Shown one piece after another: positions 1-5,495 of a stretch of DNA of 18,170 bases. This DNA is from Microcaldota archaeon. GTDB lineage: Archaea > Micrarchaeota > Micrarchaeia > Anstonellales > J096. The stretch spans positions 1-18,170 of the forward strand of contig JAPLWW010000098.1 in assembly GCA_026396375.1 (NCBI GenBank), given 5' to 3'. Every line of letters starts with the position of its first letter. The stretch's first letter is position 1. Under the pieces are notes generated by a model, which was not told where the DNA came from, did not search any database, and was given only the letters and a program-made list of their open reading frames with translations. The position numbers and the translations under genes were made by a program.

Positions 1-459
1 GCAGATCCCCTGCAATTGTCAAGGAGATTGAGGGACCAGAAGAACCTTGACAGCTTCCTTGATGGGATAGATGAGGGAAACTGGGGAAGAGGACACGGGC
101 AAAAGGAGGAGGACCTGATGCAGAAGCTGAGCCCGATAGCCGAAATAATAAAGGTAAGGGCCGAGATAGACCCGGCTGTTACCCAGGATCCCACTAAATT
201 GATAAGGATGCCAGGATCTCTTCACGGAAGCACAGGCCTTGAAGTGAAGATCCTGAAGGAAAATGAGATTGAGGATTTCGATCCTTTCTCCCACGCGGTT
301 GTAATGCCGGATGACAAGATAGAGATAATATTGAAGGAAAACGTAAATATAAGGCTAAAGGAAATATTGTTGAAAGCCAAGCAAGGCCAAAGGGCAAAGG
401 TGCCTGCCTTCATGGCGGCATACCTTTACCTCAAGGAAAAGGCGGAGATCACTTCTTAG
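1..459 (+). CDS. priS: DNA primase small (catalytic) subunit PriS, C-terminal part
   Basis: The gene enters from the left edge: the frame is open from base 1, so the apparent TTG start at 16 is not real. About 152 residues are visible. The segment reading TQDPTKLIRMPGSLHGSTG is the conserved C-terminal signature of archaeal/eukaryotic PriS, in which the basic and HG residues help bind the incoming nucleotide. PriS and PriL form the heterodimeric primase that makes primers in archaeal replication. The catalytic aspartates should lie upstream of the window and cannot be checked. The final residues (KVPAFMAAYLYLKEKAEI) form the usual helical end. The stop codon overlaps the end of the convergent gene by 11 bases. 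Identification is firm from the motif; total length is unknown. Confidence 0.93.
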   Translation, partial: ADPLQLSRRLRDQKNLDSFLDGIDEGNWGRGHGQKEEDLMQKLSPIAEIIKVRAEIDPAVTQDPTKLIRMPGSLHGSTGLEVKILKENEIEDFDPFSHAVVMPDDKIEIILKENVNIRLKEILLKAKQGQRAKVPAFMAAYLYLKEKAEITS

Positions 460-862
460 CCGCTTTTTTCGTTGCCTCGGCATCCGCCTGCTTCACTGCA
501 AGCTTCGGCGCTATTATCGGAGGCCTCACGTTAAGGACCCTTGCGACAATCGTTCCGTGCGCAGAGCCGAGGAAGTTTATGACATTGATAAGCTGCTCCA
601 TGTAATCAGGAGGAAGCCTTTTTGTCTTTGTCCATGTCTCCACCAGATTAGGAATGGCCTTCGCGTCCCCCTCCACGACAACCCCATAGAGAGAAACCTT
701 GCCGACAGTGCCGTAATCAACGGTATAGATGTATGAAATGAGCAGCCTGTCATCCGCCTCTTTCCTTACATCCCCCATCTTGATGTCTATCTTGAACCCT
801 TCATAATTCGCAGTGGCTGAAACATCAGCTTCTATCCTGTTTATCCTGTCTCCAACTATCAT
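449..862 (-). CDS. Conserved archaeal small protein, SecB-fold-like
   Basis: The protein has 137 residues. The start is ATG at 862 because a strong Shine-Dalgarno (GGAGGTG, complement of 868-874) lies five bases upstream; a start 33 bases further out would lack one. The first ~85 residues alternate in a beta-strand pattern (DRLLISYIYTVDYG, GKVSLYGVVVEG). A helix follows (YMEQLINVINFLGSAHGTIVARVL) and then a PPII-P turn. This layout resembles the widespread archaeal proteins related to the SecB chaperone fold, of which MJ0357 is an example. That link is from memory of the pattern and is moderate. The tail is Ala/Lys-rich and probably disordered. The gene converges on priS, overlapping it by 11 bases, and shares a promoter region with tRNA-Arg. 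A chaperone role is inference. Confidence 0.6.
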   Translation of the reverse strand: MIVGDRINRIEADVSATANYEGFKIDIKMGDVRKEADDRLLISYIYTVDYGTVGKVSLYGVVVEGDAKAIPNLVETWTKTKRLPPDYMEQLINVINFLGSAHGTIVARVLNVRPPIIAPKLAVKQADAEATKKAAKK

Positions 863-867
863 GTTTA

Positions 868-874
868 CACCTCC
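868..874 (-). promoter_or_regulatory. Shine-Dalgarno site fixing the start of the SecB-like gene
   Basis: On the minus strand this reads GGAGGTG, close to the perfect complement of the 16S rRNA 3' end, and lies five bases before ATG 862. It decides between two in-frame starts and shows that this organism uses leadered, SD-driven initiation for some genes alongside leaderless ones. Confidence 0.8.
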
Positions 875-898
875 AATGGATATCAATTTTAGCATAAC

Positions 899-912
899 CT
901 TTTTAAAATACT
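899..912. promoter_or_regulatory. Shared TATA-like element, tRNA-Arg and divergent gene
   Basis: The stretch CCTTTTTAAAATACT contains a nearly palindromic TTTTAAAA core. On the plus strand its centre lies about 28 bases before the tRNA-Arg 5' end. On the minus strand it predicts a start near 880, giving the SecB-like gene a leader of about 18 bases that includes its Shine-Dalgarno. One box could therefore serve both directions. Confidence 0.55.
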
Positions 913-934
913 CTTTTGGGAGAATAAGGAATAG

Positions 935-1009
935 GGGCTCGTAGCTCAGCTTGGATAGAGCGACTGCCTTCTAAGCCGTAGGTCGGGAGTTCAAATCTCC
1001 CCGGGCCCG
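935..1009 (+). tRNA. tRNA-Arg(UCU)
   Basis: The cloverleaf folds by eye. The acceptor arm GGGCTCG pairs with CGGGCCC with one G-U pair. The D stem is GCTC/GAGC and the T arm is GGGAG-TTCAAAT-CTCCC. The anticodon loop is CTTCTAA with anticodon TCT at 970-972. CCA is not encoded, there is no intron, and length is 75 bases. The anticodon stem ACTGC/GCCGT contains one U-C mismatch (bases 965 and 977). The tRNA reads AGA and AGG codons, which dominate arginine usage here, and U36-A37 is a context for t6A modification. Confidence 0.93.
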
Positions 1010-1024
1010 AAGATTCCAAGGCAT

Positions 1025-1034
1025 AAATTTAAAT
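1025..1034 (+). promoter_or_regulatory. TATA-like element for the cytosolic ankyrin gene
   Basis: The sequence AAATTTAAAT lies just after tRNA-Arg. With archaeal spacing it predicts a transcript start near 1056, about 14 bases before the ATG at 1070. No strong Shine-Dalgarno is visible in that short leader. Confidence 0.45.
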
Positions 1035-1069
1035 CGTGTTGCTTCATTAATTACAACATAGATGATCAA

Positions 1070-1648
1070 ATGATGGAGCTTAAAATAAATGAAGATTCTG
1101 GGCCCAATGCCGCCAAAAGGAAGAATCCTTTCAGGAACAGGCCTGCGATGCTAAGCAATGATTGCAACATAACCCCTTTGATGAGAGCCATTGAAAGCAA
1201 CGATGAAAAGAAGGCCAGATCCCTGATTGAGAATGGAGCAGATATCAACAGCAGCGACATCTGCGGAGCAACGCCCATGATGTGGGCCGCAAACCACGGC
1301 AATATGAAGATCGCAAGGCTCCTGATAGAAAAGGGGGCTTGTGTGAATGCCCAGTCTGAGCATGGGGAAACCCCGATCATGTACGCCATAATGAGGAACA
1401 ACCTGGAGATGGTCAAATTCCTGGTTGAAAACGGCGTCTCATTCTTCCTGACCAAGAACAAATACAAGGAAACAGAGCTGATGGTCGCAGTCCAGAATGA
1501 CAGGTTTGAGATTGCCAAGTTCCTTGTAGAAAAGGGCGCAAACCTGAATGCAAGGAGCGACTTGGGAGAGACCGCGCTGTCCATCGCAATAAAAAAGAGA
1601 AACATGAAGATCGAGAAGCTGCTTAGGCAGAGCGGAGCAACTGGCTAA
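1070..1648 (+). CDS. Cytosolic ankyrin-repeat protein
   Basis: The protein has 192 residues with no signal peptide or membrane segment, so it should be cytosolic. After a ~33-residue basic N-terminal stretch there are five ankyrin repeats at about 34-63, 67-96, 100-129, 134-162 and 167-192. They carry the usual pattern G-xTPLMxAxxxxxxxxxxxLIExGAdvN (for example CGATPMMWAANHGNMKIARL). The fourth repeat is degenerate. Two ATG codons at 1070 and 1073 are equally possible starts. Ankyrin repeats are protein-binding scaffolds; the partner cannot be read from sequence. Its neighbours are a receiver-domain protein and a second ankyrin protein that is exported. It converges on the receiver gene with a 3-base gap. 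Repeats are more diverged at the DNA level than in the lipoprotein paralogue. Confidence 0.88.
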   Translation: MMELKINEDSGPNAAKRKNPFRNRPAMLSNDCNITPLMRAIESNDEKKARSLIENGADINSSDICGATPMMWAANHGNMKIARLLIEKGACVNAQSEHGETPIMYAIMRNNLEMVKFLVENGVSFFLTKNKYKETELMVAVQNDRFEIAKFLVEKGANLNARSDLGETALSIAIKKRNMKIEKLLRQSGATG

Positions 1649-1651
1649 GCT

Positions 1652-2293
1652 TTAAAGATTTATCCTGGAATCTGTGAGCCTTATTGCTCCTGATTTCATC
1701 TCAAACCCTATTCCTTCTCCTAAAATTCCTTTGACCTTCTTCATCGACGCTGAAATAGGGCTAGACTTTGCGGAAATGTTCTTCAGGTTGATCAATGCAT
1801 ATGACCAGATGACCTGGTCCTTGTTCTCGGCATTCATTACCTTGCTGTGGCTGGCTGTTATGCAGTTGAAATCAGGCTTTTTTTGATGATTATGGCCCAT
1901 GTTTACCAAAGAATTATGGATATCGCCCAATGAAAGGCACTTTATGGAGATCTGGGGCTTTTCCGACTCAATTAGGCCTGTTATCATGCCGTGGTGGTCT
2001 CCCCTTGTCACAAATGCTATGGGGACTGCTTTATTGAGGGCTATCTGGAGCATTGCCATCGAGTTGTCTGTGTCATAATATCCCTTTTTTGCAGGAAACA
2101 TTACGTCGCTGAGGATAAAATCAAACTTCTTTGATCCTATCAAGTCTATTGCCTCCCATAGAGTATGGGCTATGGAAACGCTGTATTCGCCCTTGAGCCC
2201 GTTCCTTGCCATTTCTGCAAAGGTCATATTGTCCTCTACAACCAGGACAGAGGGCCTTGGGCTGTTCTCGACAAATACCTCTTCGCTTGCCAT
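1652..2293 (-). CDS. Receiver-domain (response regulator-like) protein
   Basis: The protein has 213 residues, starting at ATG 2293. An alternative TTG lies 15 bases upstream, but a TATA box 27 bases before the ATG favours a leaderless transcript from the ATG. Residues ~15-122 form a CheY-like receiver: the acidic pair is E20-D21 (LVVEDN), the likely phosphoacceptor is D63 (LSDVMFP), and the conserved Thr is T96 (FVTRGD). The usual Lys-Pro after strand five is not evident; the nearest lysine is K118 in SIKCLSL. Residues ~123-213 match no DNA-binding domain I recognise. No histidine kinase is in the window. It is likely a phosphorelay output or adaptor, possibly working with one of the flanking ankyrin proteins, which is inference. 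Confidence 0.8.
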   Translation of the reverse strand: MASEEVFVENSPRPSVLVVEDNMTFAEMARNGLKGEYSVSIAHTLWEAIDLIGSKKFDFILSDVMFPAKKGYYDTDNSMAMLQIALNKAVPIAFVTRGDHHGMITGLIESEKPQISIKCLSLGDIHNSLVNMGHNHQKKPDFNCITASHSKVMNAENKDQVIWSYALINLKNISAKSSPISASMKKVKGILGEGIGFEMKSGAIRLTDSRINL

Positions 2294-2315
2294 AAGGATA
2301 ACTGCCAACGAAGGT

Positions 2316-2325
2316 GTTTTAAATC
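2316..2325 (-). promoter_or_regulatory. TATA box of the receiver gene (leaderless spacing)
   Basis: The minus strand reads GATTTAAAAC, centred about 27 bases before ATG 2293, with no Shine-Dalgarno between them. Transcription should begin at or next to the start codon. Confidence 0.6.
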
Positions 2326-2359
2326 AGTGTCAGAAGATGAGAAAATGTATTTAAATGGG

Positions 2360-3115
2360 TTATTCCTTTGCCCCTGCATCCTTCAGAAGCTGGACTATGT
2401 CGGGATAACCTCCATATATGGCGTTTGTTAACACGGTTTCATTATCGTTGTTTTTTGCGTTGACGTCCGCTCCCTTTTCTATTAAGAGTTTAGTAGTTTC
2501 AACATGTCCAAAATTTACAGCACGCATCAACGCAGTCCAGCCATTATTCTCCTTGGCGTTGACGTCCGCTCCGTTATCAATTAATAAAGCACATGTTTCA
2601 GTGTGTCCTCCATATGCAGCTTGTATTAACGCAGTTTGGCCATATGTATTCTCTTTGGCATTGACGTCCGCTCCCTTTTCTATTAGAAATTCCGCGATGT
2701 CCATACGATCAGCACCCAACGCATTCATCAATGCAGTCCAACCAATATTATCTTTAGCGTTGATATCAGCATTCTTTTCTATTAAAAGCTTAACAGTTTC
2801 GAGGTTTCCCCATCTTGCGGCAAACTTGAGCGCAGTCCAGCCATCTTTATCCTTTGCATTGACATCCGCACCATTTTGTATCAGATTTTCTACGAGAGCG
2901 GTATTACCATATAAAGATGCATTCAGTAATTCGGCAGTATAATTCTCCTGTGTGGCTGTCTGGTCGGCGGTTGTGGAATTTGCCAATTGATTTGCTGGCT
3001 GGATTGTTGCCCCTTGGTTTGCCGTCTGAGTTGTAGTCGTTTGTCCAACGCACCCGAAAAGCAGCGCCAGCAACAGAATAATGGCCAATAAAGCTCTCAT
3101 AAGCTGCTTTGCCAT
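2360..3115 (-). CDS. Ankyrin-repeat lipoprotein, exported to the cell surface
   Basis: I choose ATG 3115 because it puts a classic lipoprotein signal at the N-terminus: MAKQLMR, a Leu/Ile-rich core, then LLFGC with Cys22. The longer frame from GTG 3190 would bury the signal. ATG 3100 is also possible. The mature protein (total 251 residues) begins with a Thr/Gln/Asn-rich linker of about 35 residues, likely glycosylated and extended, followed by six ankyrin repeats of 33-34 residues (consensus GADVNAKxxxGWTALxxAxxxGhxExxxLLIekG). Ankyrin proteins are normally intracellular, so a membrane-anchored, outward-facing one suggests binding to another cell or to a surface protein. Repeat DNA is nearly identical in places, suggesting recent repeat duplication. 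The anchor and location are inferred from the signal only. Confidence 0.85.
   Translation of the reverse strand: MAKQLMRALLAIILLLALLFGCVGQTTTTQTANQGATIQPANQLANSTTADQTATQENYTAELLNASLYGNTALVENLIQNGADVNAKDKDGWTALKFAARWGNLETVKLLIEKNADINAKDNIGWTALMNALGADRMDIAEFLIEKGADVNAKENTYGQTALIQAAYGGHTETCALLIDNGADVNAKENNGWTALMRAVNFGHVETTKLLIEKGADVNAKNNDNETVLTNAIYGGYPDIVQLLKDAGAKE
2457..2685 (-). repeat. Near-identical ankyrin-coding DNA repeats
   Basis: Three copies of a block containing TTGACGTCCGCTCC occur at about 2457-2487, 2556-2572 and 2661-2685. The first and third extend to a shared CTTTTCTATTA. Spacing is 99 and 102 bases, that is 33 and 34 codons, so they match the ankyrin unit in register. Identity at the DNA level in this gene exceeds that seen among repeats of the neighbouring cytosolic ankyrin gene. 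Confidence 0.8.
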
Positions 3116-3178
3116 GAAACCGAATAAAAAGCTATAGTTTGCACCTTCAGCGTCAGCGAAGCCAGGCATACCAATAAC

Positions 3179-3188
3179 CTTTTTAAAC
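3179..3188 (+). promoter_or_regulatory. TATA box of the CBS gene (leaderless spacing)
   Basis: CTTTTTAAAC is centred about 28 bases before ATG 3212 and no Shine-Dalgarno precedes the ATG. The core is palindromic and could also drive the divergent ankyrin lipoprotein gene, with a predicted leader of roughly 40 bases. Confidence 0.55.
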
Positions 3189-3211
3189 ACAATAATGGGT
3201 AGATATAAGCT

Positions 3212-3646
3212 ATGGGATCAGGCATTAAGGTAAAAGATGTCATGGTCAAAAGGATCATTACTATGGATGCCAACAAGGCTATAGCGGAAGCTGCAAAGAA
3301 AATGGCGCAAAACGAGATAGGCTCAGTGATTATCATCAACGACAAGAAGGAAGTCAAGGGGATTGTGACAGAGAGGGACTTGGTAAGGCGAGTGATTGCA
3401 AAAGGGATTGACGCTAAAAAGGAGAAAGTGGGAAAGATAATGACAAGGGGAATAGTGACAGTATCCCCTGACATGGAGATAGAGAAGGCAGCAAAGCTGA
3501 TGATAAAGGAAGGCGTGAAAAAGCTTCCGGTTATAGACAAGAAAGGCATACTGATAGGAATCATTTCTGAAGATGACATGTCCAAGGCTTGGCCTGGACT
3601 TATAGACATAGCGGAGGAAAGAGGGTATTTAAAAGCAGAAATGTAG
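3212..3646 (+). CDS. Two-CBS-domain protein
   Basis: The protein has 144 residues and consists of a tandem CBS pair and little else. CBS1 is at about 5-65 (VKDVMVKRIITMDANKA ... KGIVTERDLVRRV) and CBS2 at about 72-123 (KIMTRGIVTVSPDMEIEKAA ... LIGIISEDDM). The TERD and SEDD aspartates are in the position that binds nucleotide ribose in this family. Stand-alone CBS pairs (Bateman modules) sense adenine nucleotides or S-adenosylmethionine and usually regulate a partner. No partner is evident; the gene heads a rightward cluster with DUF167, DnaG and a tRNA methylthiotransferase. A second TATA box inside its last codons suggests that the downstream genes can be transcribed separately. Confidence 0.9.
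   Translation: MGSGIKVKDVMVKRIITMDANKAIAEAAKKMAQNEIGSVIIINDKKEVKGIVTERDLVRRVIAKGIDAKKEKVGKIMTRGIVTVSPDMEIEKAAKLMIKEGVKKLPVIDKKGILIGIISEDDMSKAWPGLIDIAEERGYLKAEM
3626..3635 (+). promoter_or_regulatory. Internal TATA-like element near the end of the CBS gene
   Basis: TATTTAAAAG lies within the final codons of the CBS gene and predicts a transcript start near 3656-3660, upstream of the 3669 small ORF and of the DUF167 gene. It would give the DUF167-dnaG-mtaB genes their own promoter. Confidence 0.4.
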
Positions 3647-3668
3647 CATAATAAGATGCTGGGCAGGG

Positions 3669-3743
3669 ATGGCGGGCGTGATAGATGATCGCTGCAGTCA
3701 ACACTGTCCAGCGCACTTGATTCTGGTCCCATGGAGAGCATGA
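3669..3743 (+). CDS. Possible 24-residue small ORF with C/H motif
   Basis: ATG 3669 opens a 24-codon frame that ends in TGA at 3741-3743. That stop overlaps ATG 3740 of the DUF167 gene as ATGA, the arrangement typical of translationally coupled archaeal genes. The peptide contains CSQHCPAH, four Cys/His residues spaced like a metal-binding knuckle, then a hydrophobic tail. It lies just downstream of the predicted start from the internal TATA element. There is only a weak purine-rich stretch (GGGCAGGG) before the ATG. Such short frames occur by chance, so this is a candidate leader peptide and not an established gene. Confidence 0.25.
   Translation: MAGVIDDRCSQHCPAHLILVPWRA
3690..3713 (+). 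other. Perfect hairpin with a 2-base bulge upstream of DUF167
   Basis: CGCTGCAGT (3690-3698) pairs with ACTG (3703-3706) and CAGCG (3709-3713), leaving the loop CAAC and a TC bulge: nine pairs in all. GGGAT (3666-3670) could pair with GTCCC (3726-3730), enclosing the hairpin in a longer stem. This may be an RNA structure in the 5' leader of the DUF167-dnaG operon. I recognise no known RNA family. Confidence 0.45.
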
Positions 3744-4000
3744 GAATGGACATAAGCGTAAAGCCGAAGGCTAGGGAAAACGGCATTTCCATAAGCAAAG
3801 GTAAGGTTTTGGTCAGCGTCAGCGAAGCCCCGGAGAAAGGCAGGGCAAACAACGCAGTCCTGAAACTAATCAGGAAAGAGCTTGGTTTTGAGGCAAGGAT
3901 TGTGAAAGGCGCTTTGGGAAGGAGCAAGACAATCGAGATTTATGGGGATGAAAAACAGATAGCCAAGGCCATAGGCGCAATAGGAAAAAAGGTGGATTGA
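3740..4000 (+). CDS. YggU/UPF0235 (DUF167) family protein
   Basis: A compact protein of 86 residues (89 from the earlier ATG 3731). It matches the DUF167 pattern: VKPKARE near the N-terminus, then VSVSEAPEKGRANNAVLKLIRKELG and a GxxGRSKTIEI strand. The KGRAN and GRSK segments are the family hallmark. The family is found across all domains and its function is not established. Starts at 3731, 3740 and 3746 are all in frame. I prefer 3740, where GGAG lies just upstream and the codon overlaps the stop of a small ORF. It ends one base before dnaG, so the two are almost certainly co-transcribed. Confidence 0.85.
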   Translation: MRMDISVKPKARENGISISKGKVLVSVSEAPEKGRANNAVLKLIRKELGFEARIVKGALGRSKTIEIYGDEKQIAKAIGAIGKKVD

Positions 4001-4001
4001 A

Positions 4002-4556
4002 ATGGGAAAAACATACATAGATACGGTAAAGTACACGATACATTCGAAGTTCAACGTGGACGGGCTTGTCGAAAAGCCGGATGTTGTTGGGGCGATATTC
4101 GGGCAGACTGAAGGGCTTCTTGGCGAGGAGCTTGATTTGAGAGACCTCCAGAAAAACGGAAGGATAGGGAGGATAGAGGTCAACACAAACAACTCAGGCG
4201 GAAGGACAATGGGCATGATAAAGATACCCTCCAGCCTGGACAGGATAGAAACAGCAGTGATCGCAGCGGCAATGGAGACGGTTGACAGGGTAGGCCCGTG
4301 CGACGCAAAGTTCGAGATAGAAAGGATAGAGGACAACAGGGACGCAAAAAGGAAGAAGATCATTGACAAGGCAAAGTCCCTATTCAAGGACATGCTCAAC
4401 GACCAGATACCTGACAGCAAGGAGATAATAGAGCTGGTCAGGTCAGACGTAAGGATGGACGAGACAGTGAACTACGGGAATGACAAACTTGTCGCAGGCA
4501 AGGGAATGGAAAAAAGCGACGAGATAATTGTTGTTGAGGGAAGGGCAGATGAATAG
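4002..4556 (+). CDS. dnaG: DnaG primase-like protein, N-terminal fragment (frame broken)
   Basis: The 184 residues match the N-terminal half of archaeal DnaG: the start DTVKYTIHSKFNVDGLVEKPDVVGAIFGQTEGLLG and the GRIEVNTNNSGGRTMG block are typical. The TOPRIM domain begins at about 173 with EIIVVEGRAD (catalytic Glu179) and then stops at TAG 4554. The next expected segment, helix-strand-helix of about 23-26 residues, is absent, and reading resumes in another frame at 4553 with IELTKKKDVTVFLDGDRGGD. Archaeal DnaG has weak primase activity and is a structural part of the RNA exosome. As written, this fragment would lack the metal-binding DGD motif. The gene is either mutated in this lineage or the assembly lost bases here. 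It lies one base after DUF167. Confidence 0.9.
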   Translation: MGKTYIDTVKYTIHSKFNVDGLVEKPDVVGAIFGQTEGLLGEELDLRDLQKNGRIGRIEVNTNNSGGRTMGMIKIPSSLDRIETAVIAAAMETVDRVGPCDAKFEIERIEDNRDAKRKKIIDKAKSLFKDMLNDQIPDSKEIIELVRSDVRMDETVNYGNDKLVAGKGMEKSDEIIVVEGRADE

Positions 4557-5491
4557 AGCTTACAAAGAAGAAAGATGTCACTGTGTTCCTTGACGGGGAC
4601 AGGGGAGGGGACATCATCCTCAACGAGCTGGTGAGCGCAGGGGCTGAGATAGACTTTGTCTCAAGGGCGCCTGCAGGGACAGAGGTTGAGGAATTAACAA
4701 GGAAGGAGCTTATCAAGGCTTTGAGGAACAAAATTCCCTTCGGGCAGTACTTCAACGAGAAGGACATGAGCAACATCATAACAAAAAGGCAGAATGAGGA
4801 GCAGAGGCATCCCCAGCAGAGCTTTTCCCAGAGGATGAACAGCACGCAGCCTCAGCAGCACCAGCCAAGGCCCTATTACCAGCCTCAGCACCAGCAGCAG
4901 AGGCAGGAAAGGCCGCAGCAGCCGCCTGTTTTTGACAGGGGCATGAGCAGCGAGGAAAGGCAGAAGGAGCTTAAGGAGAAGCAGATGAAGGAGGCAGAGA
5001 TGCAGCAGATGGAATTTGCGAAGTCCTTGGGAGCCGAAAGCTTCGAGAAAAGGAAGGAGGAGATTCCAGCCGAAAGGATTGAAAGGCCTGCTGAGAAAAT
5101 CGGAATGATCCTGGAAAAGCCTGAAAGGATACAGGAAATGCAGGAAAAGGTTCCTGAAAAAATAGAGGAGAAGCCTGCTGAGCCGGCTGTTCCAAGGGAA
5201 AAGGTGGAAATGGAAACAGCATCCTTGATAAGCGAGCTCAACAAGATGGTGGGCCAGTCAAAGGCGAAGATCTACAACGGAAAAGGGGAGCTTGCCTCAG
5301 AGACCTATGTCAGAGACATGATAAAGGCGCTTGACGAGTCGCATGAGCCGCATGCGATAGTCTTTGACGGGATCGTTACCCAAAGGCTTGTCGACATAGC
5401 CGCGCAGAAAGGCACAAAATACATCGTGGGCCTAAGGGCTGGAAACGTGAGAAGGGTCCCTGAAACGATTTCCATGGTAACCTTGCAGTGA
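4553..5491 (+). CDS. dnaG: DnaG primase-like protein, C-terminal fragment (frame broken)
   Basis: The frame opens after TGA at 4550-4552. The only usual start near the left end is GTG 4583, with weak ribosome-binding context, so independent translation is doubtful. Residues (counted from GTG 4583) 4-10, DGDRGGD, are the second TOPRIM metal-binding motif. APAGTEVEELTRKEL and NKIPFGQYF follow, as in archaeal DnaG. At about 75-115 is a Gln/Pro-rich low-complexity linker, and at about 122-200 a Glu/Lys-rich helical region. The conserved C-terminal domain (213-302), with VFDGIVTQRLVDIA and GLRAGN, is the part known to contact the exosome Csl4/core in archaea. Joined to the preceding fragment with the missing ~25 codons restored, it would form a normal-length archaeal DnaG. 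Confidence 0.85.
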   Translation: MELTKKKDVTVFLDGDRGGDIILNELVSAGAEIDFVSRAPAGTEVEELTRKELIKALRNKIPFGQYFNEKDMSNIITKRQNEEQRHPQQSFSQRMNSTQPQQHQPRPYYQPQHQQQRQERPQQPPVFDRGMSSEERQKELKEKQMKEAEMQQMEFAKSLGAESFEKRKEEIPAERIERPAEKIGMILEKPERIQEMQEKVPEKIEEKPAEPAVPREKVEMETASLISELNKMVGQSKAKIYNGKGELASETYVRDMIKALDESHEPHAIVFDGIVTQRLVDIAAQKGTKYIVGLRAGNVRRVPETISMVTLQ

Positions 5492-5495
5492 AAAG

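Noticed and set aside
2418..2942. 174-codon plus-strand frame opposite the ankyrin lipoprotein
   Set aside because: Its repeats mirror the ankyrin codons on the other strand; the ankyrin reading is the real one. The same applies to the minus-strand frame at 1066-1605.
3097..3927. 276-codon minus-strand frame opposite the CBS and DUF167 genes
   Set aside because: It is an antisense shadow: the opposite strand carries clear CBS and DUF167 motifs, and the product is a low-information Ser/Leu/Ile-rich sequence.
4800..4930. Gln/Pro-rich stretch in dnaG as a separate repeat element
   Set aside because: It is a CAG-rich low-complexity linker inside the dnaG frame, common in archaeal DnaG proteins, with no repeat unit outside the gene.
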